Both the position numbers and the translations under genes were made by a program. Below the pieces are notes generated by a model, which was not told the origin of the DNA, ran no database searches, and worked only from the letters and a program-made list of their open reading frames with translations. From Kyrpidia tusciae DSM 2912 (GTDB taxonomy: Bacteria; Bacillota; Bacilli; Kyrpidiales; Kyrpidiaceae): a stretch of 64,000 nt of DNA. The stretch lies in contig NC_014098.1 of NCBI RefSeq assembly GCF_000092905.1, positions 2,170,001 through 2,234,000 on the forward strand. The letters are read 5' to 3'. Positions 1-8,569 of the stretch are shown here, piece after piece (the first letter of the stretch is position 1; every line of letters begins with the position of its first letter).

Positions 1-819
1 GTAGATCCGCCGGTGCACCCCCTGTTCCCCATATTCCTTGACAAACTCGGAAAACACGTCCATCTCCGCCGTGCCCTTTTCCCCAACGAGGCGAAGCTGA
101 AGCCCGCCCCAGGTGGGATATGACGCCGGCCTCGACCAGCTGGGATCGAGCCCGGCGATCCATCCCCTTGAAAATCTCAACTGCAAATGAGCGGCGTCCT
201 CCACTTCAATGTCCGGATGGAAAAGGGTGGCGGACCGGGCGAACACAGACTGGACCTCATCCCCGGTCATCCAGCGCAACAAATCGATCAGGTGGACGGC
301 GTGGTCCCAAATCGCCCCGCCTCCATACCCCTTCTGGGCGAACCAACCCCCGGGCATTTTTCCACAATTGGCCCCCACCGCAGCGACGAGGGTACCGAGG
401 GCTCCATTGTGCATCAGCGTTTTCAAGCGAAGGGCCGCCGGGCTAAAGCGAACGGCGAAGGCCACCGCCAAGACCCGCCCCAGCCGCTGGGCCCGGGCCG
501 CCAGATCCCGGGCCCGGCTCGCCGCCCCGGCCAAGGGCTTCTCGCACAGGACGTGTTTCCCCGCTCGCAGGGCGGCCAACACCACGGGGTAATGGCGGCT
601 GTTCTCCGCCGCCACCACCACGCCATCGCACCGCTCCAGCAGGCGATCGAGATCCGCCTCAAAGAGCACCCCGTGACGTTCCGCCAGATCCCGGCCGCGG
701 TGAAGGACGTGATCCCAGATCCCCACCAACTCCGCCCCGGGAAGCTGCCGAAGGGTGGAGACGTAAGTGTCCGCATGAACATGGGCCCCGGACAAAACGG
801 CCATCCGCACGGGATTCAT
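1..819 (-). CDS. Gfo/Idh/MocA-family oxidoreductase, 3' end beyond window
   Basis: The frame opens with ATG at 819-817 and stays open for 273 codons to the window edge, so the C-terminus is missing. The start reads MNPVRMAVLSGAHVHADTY and a CEKPLA motif follows about residue 95, the EKP signature of NAD(P)-dependent Gfo/Idh/MocA sugar or inositol dehydrogenases. The canonical N-terminal GxGxxG is poorly kept (LSGAHVH), which is seen in some subfamilies. The later WDHAVHLIDLLRWM stretch fits the substrate domain, where a His is usually catalytic. The ATG overlaps the TGA of the preceding gene (ATGA), so the two are translationally coupled and probably act together. The substrate cannot be told from sequence. 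Confidence 0.85.
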   Translation of the reverse strand, partial: MNPVRMAVLSGAHVHADTYVSTLRQLPGAELVGIWDHVLHRGRDLAERHGVLFEADLDRLLERCDGVVVAAENSRHYPVVLAALRAGKHVLCEKPLAGAASRARDLAARAQRLGRVLAVAFAVRFSPAALRLKTLMHNGALGTLVAAVGANCGKMPGGWFAQKGYGGGAIWDHAVHLIDLLRWMTGDEVQSVFARSATLFHPDIEVEDAAHLQLRFSRGWIAGLDPSWSRPASYPTWGGLQLRLVGEKGTAEMDVFSEFVKEYGEQGVHRRIY

Positions 820-1775
820 GAGACCACCTCTTTCGGGGATACCGGCCGCCGGCTTTCCGCGGAACGGAGGGCCGCCCAAGCCACGGCCACCGATTCCAAC
901 GCCGCTTCCCAGGTCACCGGAGGGGCTTCGTTCCGGCGCAGGCTGTCGAAAAAAGCTTCGAGCTCCCGCTGATACGGGGTCTTCCCGAGGGGCAGCCGAA
1001 AAGCCCCGGCCCCCGCCCCGTCATCCCCCCGGGTCCACACCCGCAGGGGCACCACCGCCGAACTGCTGTACTGGAGCAGGTACCCCTTTCCCGCCAGCTC
1101 AAATTCCATCGTGAGACCCGGGGCATCCAGCCAGCTTCCTTCGATGTGAGAGAGACTTCCATTATCGTGCACCAAAGTCGTGAGGGCGTACCGTCCCCCT
1201 GCCGCCGTCCGGCAAAACACCTCCCTCACCGGCCCCAGGGTCCAGCGGCAGAAATCAAAATCGTGGATGGATAAGTCCAGCACCACGCCCCCGCTCTTCC
1301 CCACGTCCCCGTACCAGTCGTCTTCCCCCACCGGCATCGAAGACCGCCGGGCGGCCCCGGCCACCCCTTTCGCGCCCCGGGCCAGGGCTATTCGGTGCAA
1401 CTGTTGATACTCTGGAAAAAATCTCAACACGTGGCCGACCATCAACTGAACCCCCGCCCGCTTGATGGCATCGCGGATCGCCGGAGCCTCTTCCGGGCGA
1501 CGGACCAAGGGCTTTTCCAAAAAGATGTGTTTGCCGCACTCCGCCGCGAGCAAAACCGCCTCCAGGTGCAGGTGGGTCGGAAGACAAATGTCCACCACGT
1601 GGACATCTTTGCGCGTCACCAAAGGCTTCATCTCATCGTATCGGGGCGCGGGCCAGACTCCTGGCACCGGTCGGCGGGTGTAGATGCCCACCAACCGCAC
1701 GCCTTGGATCCGGCGAAGCGCCTCCACGTGAACCCGCCCCATGGTTCCATACCCCAAAACGGCCACCCCGAGCAC
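816..1775 (-). CDS. Gfo/Idh/MocA-family oxidoreductase
   Basis: A 319-residue protein with the Rossmann start VAVLGYGTMGRVHVEALRR (GxGxxG), the EKP motif (FLEKPLVRRPEEAP, about residue 90) and a substrate-domain motif GGVVLDLSIHDFDFCRW, typical of inositol/sugar 2-dehydrogenase-like enzymes. I chose the GTG at 1775-1773 because AAGGGGG sits six bases upstream and the Rossmann strand begins at once. An upstream ATG at 1835 would add 20 residues without a convincing ribosome site. It follows the HMG-CoA-lyase-type gene by about 90 bases and overlaps the next dehydrogenase by four bases. The pair could oxidise a sugar, inositol or related acid. Confidence 0.85.
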   Translation of the reverse strand: MLGVAVLGYGTMGRVHVEALRRIQGVRLVGIYTRRPVPGVWPAPRYDEMKPLVTRKDVHVVDICLPTHLHLEAVLLAAECGKHIFLEKPLVRRPEEAPAIRDAIKRAGVQLMVGHVLRFFPEYQQLHRIALARGAKGVAGAARRSSMPVGEDDWYGDVGKSGGVVLDLSIHDFDFCRWTLGPVREVFCRTAAGGRYALTTLVHDNGSLSHIEGSWLDAPGLTMEFELAGKGYLLQYSSSAVVPLRVWTRGDDGAGAGAFRLPLGKTPYQRELEAFFDSLRRNEAPPVTWEAALESVAVAWAALRSAESRRPVSPKEVVS

Positions 1776-1864
1776 AAGGATCCCCCTTCGGATCGACGGG
1801 CGGCCGTCCTCATCTCCGACCGCCCTTTTCCCCATGCATATTCGCCCGGGAAGGCAACTAGAAG

Positions 1865-2761
1865 TCAGGCCAAAGCGATCGGCAGCGGCCCGGCTTTCAT
1901 CACCAGTCCGTCCAGCGTTCGGCCGACCCGATCCTGCACCCATTCGGCGGTCTCAATCAGCGCGCCCAGGTCCACCCCGGTGCGAAAGCCCATGCTGTGG
2001 AGCATGTGAACGAGGTCCTCCGTACACGCGTTTCCAACGGCCATCGGCGCAAACGGACATCCTCCCAGTCCGCCCACCGAGCTGTCAAAATGGCGTACCC
2101 CTTCCTCCAGACCGGCGAAGACGTTCGCCAGCGCCATCCCCCGGGTGTTGTGGGTGTGCAACCCGGGCGTTCTCCCGAGCCGGTCGGAAAACAGACGAAC
2201 CATCGCGCGCACCTGGAGAGGATGGGCCATCCCGGTGGTGTCCGCCAATGTAACCCCCTCCACCCCGGCGTCAAAATACGCCGCCGCGATGTCCAAAACC
2301 CGCCGGGCCGCCACTTCCCCTTCATAGGGACACCCGAATGCCGTGGCCACCAGGCCGGTCACTCGCTTGCCGGCCACCCGGGCCCGTTCGATCAGCGGCA
2401 ACAGGCGCTCCAGCCCCTCTTGGGTGGGTCGCCCCGCGTTTTTCCGGTTAAAGGTGTCCGACGCGGCCACCACCACGTGAACATCGGTCAGGGCTTCGCA
2501 GGTCAGCGCCCGCTCCATTCCCCCCGCACTGAGGACCAAGCCGGCATACCGCACCCCCGGAACCCGGGTCACCCGGGCCATCACCTGCTCCGCCCCCGCC
2601 ATCTGCGGAACCAGATCATCCCGAACAAAAGACACACACTCCACATATCGCAGCCCGGACCCGACCAGGCGGTTGATCATCTCCACCCGTTCATCCACGG
2701 ACAACCTCCGCTTTTCTGTTTGCAGCCCATCGCGGGGCCCCACCTCGCACACCTGAATCAT
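1865..2761 (-). CDS. Hydroxymethylglutaryl-CoA lyase family protein
   Basis: A 298-residue TIM-barrel enzyme of the HMG-CoA lyase/homocitrate synthase (HMGL-like) family. Known members cleave 3-hydroxy-3-methylglutaryl-CoA to acetyl-CoA and acetoacetate. Visible motifs are the N-terminal VCEVGPRDGLQTEKR (metal Asp and substrate Arg), the HTHNTRGMALAN metal-binding His pair and the mobile loop SVGGLGGCPFAP with the family's catalytic Cys. ATG 2761 is preferred over the GTG at 2770 because AGAGGTGG lies five bases upstream. It is divergent from a class III CoA-transferase and shares its regulatory region. Related enzymes cleave citramalyl-CoA, so the exact acyl-CoA is uncertain. Confidence 0.85.
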   Translation of the reverse strand: MIQVCEVGPRDGLQTEKRRLSVDERVEMINRLVGSGLRYVECVSFVRDDLVPQMAGAEQVMARVTRVPGVRYAGLVLSAGGMERALTCEALTDVHVVVAASDTFNRKNAGRPTQEGLERLLPLIERARVAGKRVTGLVATAFGCPYEGEVAARRVLDIAAAYFDAGVEGVTLADTTGMAHPLQVRAMVRLFSDRLGRTPGLHTHNTRGMALANVFAGLEEGVRHFDSSVGGLGGCPFAPMAVGNACTEDLVHMLHSMGFRTGVDLGALIETAEWVQDRVGRTLDGLVMKAGPLPIALA

Positions 2762-2790
2762 GGCCGCCACCTCTTTTCATTTCAGAAAGG

Positions 2791-2807
2791 ATTGTATTGC
2801 ATACAAT
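2791..2807. promoter_or_regulatory. Palindromic operator between divergent genes, probable GntR/FCD site
   Basis: A perfect inverted repeat, ATTGTAT-TGC-ATACAAT (seven-base arms, three-base centre), sits in the shared control region. It covers the -35 of the rightward promoter and ends inside the -10 of the leftward one, so a bound repressor would shut both. AT-rich TTGTAT/ATACAA palindromes are known for FadR/FCD-type GntR regulators, and such a regulator is the last gene of the rightward unit (5540-6250). The regulator assignment is inference. Confidence 0.7.
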
Positions 2808-2820
2808 TATAGAGTATAAT
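2792..2820 (+). promoter_or_regulatory. Promoter of the CoA-transferase/MFS/GntR unit
   Basis: TTGTAT (2792-2797), a 17-base spacer and a perfect TATAAT (2815-2820). Transcription would start near 2827, about 67 bases before the chosen start codon. The -35 lies inside the palindrome at 2791-2807. Confidence 0.7.
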
Positions 2821-2834
2821 GGGCCTATCTACAA
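2806..2834 (-). promoter_or_regulatory. Promoter of the HMG-CoA-lyase-type gene
   Basis: On the minus strand TTGTAG (2834-2829) is followed by a 17-base spacer and TATAAT (2811-2806). It overlaps the rightward promoter face to face and its -10 touches the palindromic operator. Confidence 0.65.
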
Positions 2835-2858
2835 CTAAATCACCCTTTTTTCATCACG

Positions 2859-2872
2859 ATTGTATGCAAAAT
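2859..2872 (+). promoter_or_regulatory. Second partial operator copy
   Basis: ATTGTATGCAAAAT repeats the left arm of the 2791-2807 palindrome with a degenerate right arm, just upstream of the ribosome site of the CoA-transferase gene. It may be a weaker secondary site for the same regulator. Confidence 0.4.
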
Positions 2873-2893
2873 GGTTTTTTGGAGGTGTCAACG

Positions 2894-4102
2894 ATGGGCA
2901 ATGCGGCACATCCCCTCCCCCTCGCGGATATCCGCGTGGTGGAATTGGGGTCTCTCATCGCCGGTCCTTTCACCGGCCGAATCCTCGGCGATTTCGGCGC
3001 TGAAGTCATCAAAGTCGAACCTCCGGACCGTCCGGATCCCCTGCGCATGTGGGGAGAGCGCCTGGAGGGGCACGGCCTTTTCTGGCCGATTCAGGCCCGC
3101 AACAAAAAGTGCATCACCCTCAATCTCCGGGAACCCAAGGGACAGGACTTGTTCCGTCAACTGCTGCCGCACGTGGATGTGGTGGTGGAGAATTTTCGGC
3201 CCGGCACTCTGGAAAAGTGGAACCTGGGATACGAAGCCATGTCCGCCGTCAATCCGGGCCTCATCTTGGTGCGCACATCCGGGTTCGGGCAAACCGGCCC
3301 CTACAAAGACCGGGCCGGTTTTGGGTCGATCGGCGAAGCCATGGGAGGGATCCGCTATGTGACAGGCCACCCGGACCGCCCTCCGGTTCGGACGGGCATC
3401 AGCATCGGAGATTCCCTGGCCGGATTGTATGCCGCCATCGGATGTTTGGTGGCCCTGCACGAACGCAGCCGATCCGGACGGGGGCAGGTCGTGGACACCG
3501 CCTTATATGAAGCTGTGTTCGGAGTGATGGAATCGATCATCCCAGAGTACGGCCTGCTCGGGCACATCCGGGAGCGGTCCGGAAATATCCTTCCCGGTGT
3601 CGCGCCGTCGAACATCTATGCCACGGCGGACGGTTCCTGGATCGCCATCGGGGCCAATGCGGACACGGTTTTCCGGCGGTTGTGCGCCGCCATGGGACGC
3701 CCGGAATTGGCGGAAGACGAGCGGTTTGCCACCCATATCGCCCGGGGAGAGCACCAAGAGGAACTGGACGACCTGATCGAGTCATGGACAAAAACCCGGA
3801 CTTGCGAGGAACTCCTGGAGATGCTGGCGCAATCTGGCGTTCCCGCCGGTCGGATCTACAACGCCCGGGATATGTTTCATGACCCTCACTACCGTGCCCG
3901 GGACATGATCCTCGAAGTGGATCATCCGGTCTTCGGTCGCTTTCCGATGCCCGGTGTGGTGCCGAAACTGAGCCGCACCCCGGGGAAGGTCAGACATCCC
4001 GGACCACCCGCACTCGGGGAGCACAACCGGGACATTTACGAAGGTCTGCTCGGCCTGTCCCCGTCCGCGGTGGATACGCTGAAATCCGAAGGCATTATTT
4101 GA
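2894..4102 (+). CDS. CoA-transferase family III (CaiB/BaiF) protein
   Basis: A 402-residue class III CoA-transferase, which moves CoA between carboxylic acids through an aspartyl-CoA intermediate. The N-terminal LADIRVVELGSLIAGPF, EVIKVEPP and QARNKKCITLNLR are typical of the family. The likely catalytic Asp is residue 201 in GQVVDTALYEA. ATG 2894 follows GGAGG (2881-2885) by eight bases; a frame open further upstream would run through the promoter. It is first in a unit with an MFS transporter and a GntR regulator, and divergent from an HMG-CoA-lyase-type enzyme. Together they suggest uptake, activation and cleavage of a hydroxylated branched acid such as 3-hydroxy-3-methylglutarate or citramalate/itaconate. 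The substrate is inference. Confidence 0.88.
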   Translation: MGNAAHPLPLADIRVVELGSLIAGPFTGRILGDFGAEVIKVEPPDRPDPLRMWGERLEGHGLFWPIQARNKKCITLNLREPKGQDLFRQLLPHVDVVVENFRPGTLEKWNLGYEAMSAVNPGLILVRTSGFGQTGPYKDRAGFGSIGEAMGGIRYVTGHPDRPPVRTGISIGDSLAGLYAAIGCLVALHERSRSGRGQVVDTALYEAVFGVMESIIPEYGLLGHIRERSGNILPGVAPSNIYATADGSWIAIGANADTVFRRLCAAMGRPELAEDERFATHIARGEHQEELDDLIESWTKTRTCEELLEMLAQSGVPAGRIYNARDMFHDPHYRARDMILEVDHPVFGRFPMPGVVPKLSRTPGKVRHPGPPALGEHNRDIYEGLLGLSPSAVDTLKSEGII

Positions 4103-4141
4103 TGCCGCGCCCCACGACCTTGCCGAAAGGAAGAGGAGATT

Positions 4142-5500
4142 ATGAGCAACCCCCAGACCGTATTGGCCGGCCCGCGTTTGGACCGCCTGCCCTTTACCCG
4201 CCGTCACCGGTCCGTACTGTCGCTGTTGGCGGGCGGGGGATTTTTCGACGGTTTTGACATCTACATCGCCGGATCGGTGCTCGCCGCCATGGTGGCCACC
4301 CATTTTTCATCGATTTCCGGCAATGCAGCGTTCATCTCTTCCACGTTTTTTGGATTGCTCCTCGGCACGCTGATCGCTGCACTTGTCGGGGATCGCGTCG
4401 GCCGGAAGTTCACTGTGCATTACTCCCTTCTCGTTTACGGACTGGCCACGGTGTTATGTGCCCTGGCACCGACATTTCAGTGGCTGATCTTCTTGCGTTT
4501 TATCGCCGGATTGGGCCTGGGCGCGGTCATCGTCACCGGGTACGGATTATGGGTGGAGTTTGCGCCCAAGAAGACCCGGGGATTCTGGACGAGCATGCTG
4601 TCGTTCCTCATCAATCTTTCGCAGCCGGCGGCGGCCTTGGCCGCGCTTCTGGCCATCCCCGCCTGGGGTTGGCGTTCGATGTTCTGGATTGCCGGGATCC
4701 CGCCGTTGATTGTGTGGGCGCTTCAGGTAAAATACCTTCCGGAATCGCCCCGGTGGTTGGAATCGAAAGGCCGCCTGGATGAGGCGGAACGGGTGCTGGC
4801 CGAGTTTGAGCGACATGTTCCGGGATTGTCCCCGGTGATGCAACCGGCCGCGGCGATCACCGCCCCCGTCGTCCGAACCAAGGTCTCCCTCTGGGCACCG
4901 GGTGTCAGAAGAATTACGGTTTTATCCATCCTTGTTTCCATTTTCACCATGGCGACGTGGTACACCTTCACCGCGTGGGTTCCGACATTTTTCATTCAGC
5001 AGGGAATGTCCCAGGTGAAGACGTTTGCCTTCTCCTTCGTGATCATGTTGGGGGCGATTCCGGGAAACGCCCTGGCCGCTTGGCTCAGTGACCGGTTCGG
5101 CAGGCGCTACACGTTGGTGGTGCTCTCGGTCGTTCTCGGAGTGGTGGCGTTGTTGTACGGCTTTTCATCGTCTCCGGCGGCCATCATGACGTTCGGGTTC
5201 CTCTTTGTCACCGGAGCCAACCTGTTGATCGCCATTGTCCTCGCCGGGTATATTCCCGAGATGTTTCCGACATCTATCCGGATGGCCGGGTCTTCCTTTG
5301 CCAACGCATTCGGACGCGCCGCCACCATTGTGTCGCCCTATTTGATCGCGTACCTGTTCAAAACCGGCGGCCAGAGCGCAGTTTTTTGGACTTCTTTCGC
5401 GATGTACCTCATCATGGCGGGGGCGATCCTCGTGCTCGGGCGGGAGACCAAGAGCAAAAGCCTTGAGGACATTGAAAGGGAAGAACTGGCGGAAGCTTAA
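4142..5500 (+). CDS. MFS transporter, probable organic-acid importer
   Basis: A 452-residue major facilitator superfamily protein with about twelve hydrophobic segments. The loop 2-3 signature reads GDRVGRKFTVHY, with a second-half counterpart SDRFGRRYTLVV. The region near FFDGFDIYIAG resembles the acidic TM1 motif of aromatic-acid/H+ symporters and related metabolite transporters, and PESPRWLESKGR is the sugar-porter-like loop after TM6. GAGGAG stands just before the ATG. It lies 39 bases after the CoA-transferase gene and before the GntR regulator, so it probably imports the acid that the cluster degrades. Confidence 0.85.
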   Translation: MSNPQTVLAGPRLDRLPFTRRHRSVLSLLAGGGFFDGFDIYIAGSVLAAMVATHFSSISGNAAFISSTFFGLLLGTLIAALVGDRVGRKFTVHYSLLVYGLATVLCALAPTFQWLIFLRFIAGLGLGAVIVTGYGLWVEFAPKKTRGFWTSMLSFLINLSQPAAALAALLAIPAWGWRSMFWIAGIPPLIVWALQVKYLPESPRWLESKGRLDEAERVLAEFERHVPGLSPVMQPAAAITAPVVRTKVSLWAPGVRRITVLSILVSIFTMATWYTFTAWVPTFFIQQGMSQVKTFAFSFVIMLGAIPGNALAAWLSDRFGRRYTLVVLSVVLGVVALLYGFSSSPAAIMTFGFLFVTGANLLIAIVLAGYIPEMFPTSIRMAGSSFANAFGRAATIVSPYLIAYLFKTGGQSAVFWTSFAMYLIMAGAILVLGRETKSKSLEDIEREELAEA

Positions 5501-5539
5501 CCATCGATGGGAACCATGCCGGGATGAGGAGGAGGGCAC

Positions 5540-6250
5540 ATGGCCGACGCTTACGAAACGATTCGCGGGTGGATTCTTGAGGGAACTCTCGCGCCCGGGG
5601 AGCGGCTTCGGGAGGAGCAGTTGGCGGAGCGGCTGGGGGTCAGCCGCACGCCGGTGCGGGAAGCGTTGAGGCGGCTGGAGACCGAGGGTCTAGTCCGCCT
5701 CATCCCCAACCGGGGTGCGGCGGTGACCGCCTATTCCACAGCCGACATCCGCCACTACTTCGACCTGCGGGTTCTCCTGGAAGGATACGCGGCCGCCCAG
5801 GCCGCCCTGTATCGAACGAGCGACGACGTGGAGACATTGCGCGCGTTGACTCACCGGTTCGAAGAACTGTACCGGGTTATCAGCGTACAGGGAAAAAGCC
5901 GGGAGCACATTCGAACTTTCACCGATATCAACCAACACTTTCACGGGACCGTTTGGCGGGCTTCCGGCAACCCCCACCTGCCCAACCTGCTGAACCGGAT
6001 CATCGTTGTGCCTTTGGTCTATCGATCGTTTGATCAATACTCTGTGGAACAGATTCTGGCCTCCGTGGACAGCCATCGGGTGATCACGAAAGCCGTCGCA
6101 GAGCGCGATCCCCTTCGCGCCGAGACGGCTATGCGGGAACACATCCTCAAAGGCAGGGACCATGCCTTGGAACGCATCGCAAACATCAACGGCAAGGAGC
6201 CCCCGACAGGGGGCCCGGCGCCGGAGGAAAAGAAACCCGGGTCTGCATAA
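5540..6250 (+). CDS. GntR family transcriptional regulator, FCD domain
   Basis: A 236-residue FadR-subfamily regulator. Residues about 1-70 form the winged helix-turn-helix (GERLREEQLAERLGVSRTP followed by VREALRRLETEGLV), and the rest is the alpha-helical FCD ligand domain, in which Asp/His residues usually bind a metal and a carboxylate effector. AGGAGGAGGG precedes the ATG. It is the last gene of the CoA-transferase/MFS unit. The best candidate target is the palindrome at 2791-2807, giving autoregulation of the whole divergent cluster, with the imported acid or its CoA ester as inducer. The target is inference. Confidence 0.87.
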   Translation: MADAYETIRGWILEGTLAPGERLREEQLAERLGVSRTPVREALRRLETEGLVRLIPNRGAAVTAYSTADIRHYFDLRVLLEGYAAAQAALYRTSDDVETLRALTHRFEELYRVISVQGKSREHIRTFTDINQHFHGTVWRASGNPHLPNLLNRIIVVPLVYRSFDQYSVEQILASVDSHRVITKAVAERDPLRAETAMREHILKGRDHALERIANINGKEPPTGGPAPEEKKPGSA

Positions 6251-6279
6251 ACGGCCCGTACCCAAACCGAGCAGACCGC

Positions 6280-6972
6280 CTACCCCCGCCGCTTGAATCC
6301 CGGCCCTTTCCGGGGGCTCACATCCTTGACCAAGTGGCGACTCCGGAGTTCTTGCCAGACGTCTTCGGGCTGCAGCCCGACCTGGCGCCACAGCACCATC
6401 AGGTGATACAACAGATCCGCCGACTCGTACCGCACCTCCGCCAAATCCGGCTCCCCGGTCTTTCCCTTGGCCGCCACGATGGTCTCGGTGGCCTCTTCGC
6501 CGATCTTTTTGAGAATCTTGTCCAACCCTTGCTCGAACAAATAGGTTGTATACGACCCTTCCGGACGGGTGCGGTACCGCTCGTCGATGGTCTCCCAGAG
6601 TTCAGCCAAGACAGTCTGCGGCGGCCTGTCCGCCCCCTCCTCCTCGTCCGGCTCCCCGAGGCTTCGGTAAAAACAGGTCCGCTCCCCGGTATGACAGGCG
6701 GGGCCGGCGGGTTCCACCCGCACCAACAGGGCATCCCCGTCGCAGTCCACCCGCACCTCCACCACCCGCTGGGTGTTGCCCGAAGTTTCCCCTTTGTGCC
6801 ACAGGACGGCCCGGGAGCGACTCCAAAACCAAGTCTCCTTCTCCGCCAAGGTGCGCTCCAGGGCCTCCCGATTCATATACGCCACCGTCAGGACCTCCCC
6901 GGTCCGGGCATCCTGGACCACCGCCGGGATCAGCCCTTTTTCATCGAAGGACAGCGCCTCGGGATCGATCAA
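6280..6972 (-). CDS. hisI: Bifunctional phosphoribosyl-AMP cyclohydrolase/phosphoribosyl-ATP pyrophosphatase HisIE
   Basis: A 230-residue fusion catalysing steps two and three of histidine synthesis. The N-terminal HisI part (about 1-115) shows [17 protein letters not shown], the metal loop [12 protein letters not shown] and the zinc Cys pair in [11 protein letters not shown]. The HisE part (about 120-215) shows [12 protein letters not shown] and [14 protein letters not shown]. The start is a TTG at 6972 that overlaps the hisF stop by four bases, with GGGGGTG eight bases upstream. It is the last gene of the operon. It converges on the GntR gene with only about 30 bases between and no clear terminator. 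Confidence 0.93.
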   Translation of the reverse strand: MIDPEALSFDEKGLIPAVVQDARTGEVLTVAYMNREALERTLAEKETWFWSRSRAVLWHKGETSGNTQRVVEVRVDCDGDALLVRVEPAGPACHTGERTCFYRSLGEPDEEEGADRPPQTVLAELWETIDERYRTRPEGSYTTYLFEQGLDKILKKIGEEATETIVAAKGKTGEPDLAEVRYESADLLYHLMVLWRQVGLQPEDVWQELRSRHLVKDVSPRKGPGFKRRG

Positions 6973-7730
6973 CGCACCGGCACCCCCTTCTGCCTCAGGT
7001 AGCGCTTGACTTCTTGAATTGTCGTCTCCTTAAAATGAAAAATCGACGCGGCCAGGGCGGCGTCCGCTTTCCCCTTGGTGAACACCTCATAAAAATGCTC
7101 CTTTTTCCCCGCTCCTCCCGATGCAATAACGGGGATGTTCACCGATTCGCTGATCACCCGGGTAAAGGTCAGGTCATACCCGTCCTTCCGTCCGTCCTGA
7201 TCAAAACTGGTCAACAAAATCTCCCCCGCCCCGAGATTTTCCATTTTTTTCGCCCACTCAACGGCAGAAAGACCGGTTCGGGTCCGCCCCCCGTTGATCA
7301 GAACCTCCCAATCCCCCTTTTGCCCGTCGTATTTTCCATCGATGGCCACGACGATGCACTGCTGCCCGTAGCGCTTGGCCGCTTCCAACACCAGCTGCGG
7401 GTGTTTCACAGCCCCGGTATTGATCGACACCTTGTCCGCCCCGGCCTTGAGCAGCACCCGAATGTCGTCCACGGATGTGATCCCTCCACCCACGGTGAGG
7501 GGAATAAACACCTCGGCCGCCGTCCGGGCCACCACATCCACCATCGTGGCGCGCCCTTCCACCGAAGCGGAAATGTCCAGCAGCACCAGTTCGTCCGCCC
7601 CGGATTCATCGTAATACCGGGCCAACTCCACCGGATCTCCGGCGTCCCGCTCGTTCGTCAAAAAGCTGACGTTCTTGACCACCCGACCGTTCTTGACATC
7701 AAAACAAGGAACAATGCGCCGGGTCAGCAT
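6969..7730 (-). CDS. hisF: Imidazole glycerol phosphate synthase, cyclase subunit HisF
   Basis: A 253-residue (beta/alpha)8 barrel of usual length. With HisH it converts PRFAR and glutamine-derived ammonia to IGP and AICAR. Motifs include [20 protein letters not shown] with the first catalytic Asp, VGGGI, the phosphate loop and IASGGAG. A GGGGGGA ribosome site precedes the ATG. The start overlaps the hisA end by seven bases and the stop overlaps hisIE by four. Confidence 0.95.
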   Translation of the reverse strand: MLTRRIVPCFDVKNGRVVKNVSFLTNERDAGDPVELARYYDESGADELVLLDISASVEGRATMVDVVARTAAEVFIPLTVGGGITSVDDIRVLLKAGADKVSINTGAVKHPQLVLEAAKRYGQQCIVVAIDGKYDGQKGDWEVLINGGRTRTGLSAVEWAKKMENLGAGEILLTSFDQDGRKDGYDLTFTRVISESVNIPVIASGGAGKKEHFYEVFTKGKADAALAASIFHFKETTIQEVKRYLRQKGVPVR

Positions 7731-8569
7731 ACCCGTCCCCCCTCTCCGCCGTACCGAACACCTTCACTGCCATCCTCGGCTGGGGAGGGCTCGTCCCACT
7801 CGTCCTCCAGTCCGTGGTCCGTCGGACCGGACCGAAGCCAGGCCGTGGCCTCTTTCAGAGAGAGATCCCCCGTATACAAAGCCCGGCCCGCCACCGCTCC
7901 CGCCACCCCGCGGTGCCGCAGAGCGTAGAGCCGTTGAATGTCCCCGAGGTGCCGCACGCCTCCCGAGGCAATCACGAGCAGTCCCGTCTCTTCCGCCAAC
8001 TCCGCCGCCTCCCTGCCGCCCGGCCCCGCCATTGCCCCGTCCCGGCGGATGTCGGTGAACAGCGCTCTTCGCGCCCCCCATTCTTTCAGGCGCCGGCCCA
8101 ACTCCACCGCCGCCACCCCGGTGTTCTGCAGCCAGCCCCTCACCGCCACCTTCCCGTCCCGGGCATCCAGCCCCACCACAATGCGCTCCCCGTATTCGGC
8201 CAGCACCTCTTTCATCCAGACCGGATTCTCCAGCGCCGCGGTGCCGAGCACACACCGGGCCACCCCAAGGGAGAATAAGGCCCGCAGACTCTCGCCGTCC
8301 CGGATGCCGCCTCCGACCTGGACAGGCAGGCCCGCGGCCTCCACCATCCGCCCGATCAGCGGAAGGTGCACCGGATGGCCCTCCTTCGCACCGTCCAGAT
8401 CCACGACGTGCAGCCACCCGGCCCCCTCGTCCCGCCACCGCCGGGCCACCGCCACCGGGTCGTCGCCGTACACAGTCATTTGCCCGTAGTCCCCTTGGCG
8501 CAGCCGCACCGCCCGGCCATCCGAGAGGTCGATGGCCGGATACAACTGGAATTCCGCCGACCCCGTCAC
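7724..8569 (-). CDS. hisA: ProFAR isomerase HisA
   Basis: A 281-residue (beta/alpha)8 barrel that isomerises ProFAR to [25 protein letters not shown] carries the first catalytic Asp, followed by [25 protein letters not shown] and [13 protein letters not shown] chose the GTG at 8569, which overlaps the hisH TGA as GTGA. Members are usually about 240-250 residues; here roughly 35 extra acidic, Gly-rich C-terminal residues follow the last barrel helix (after LKEATAWL) and run into the hisF start. That tail looks like read-out of the intergenic overlap rather than a domain. Confidence 0.93.
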   Translation of the reverse strand: MTGSAEFQLYPAIDLSDGRAVRLRQGDYGQMTVYGDDPVAVARRWRDEGAGWLHVVDLDGAKEGHPVHLPLIGRMVEAAGLPVQVGGGIRDGESLRALFSLGVARCVLGTAALENPVWMKEVLAEYGERIVVGLDARDGKVAVRGWLQNTGVAAVELGRRLKEWGARRALFTDIRRDGAMAGPGGREAAELAEETGLLVIASGGVRHLGDIQRLYALRHRGVAGAVAGRALYTGDLSLKEATAWLRSGPTDHGLEDEWDEPSPAEDGSEGVRYGGEGGRVC

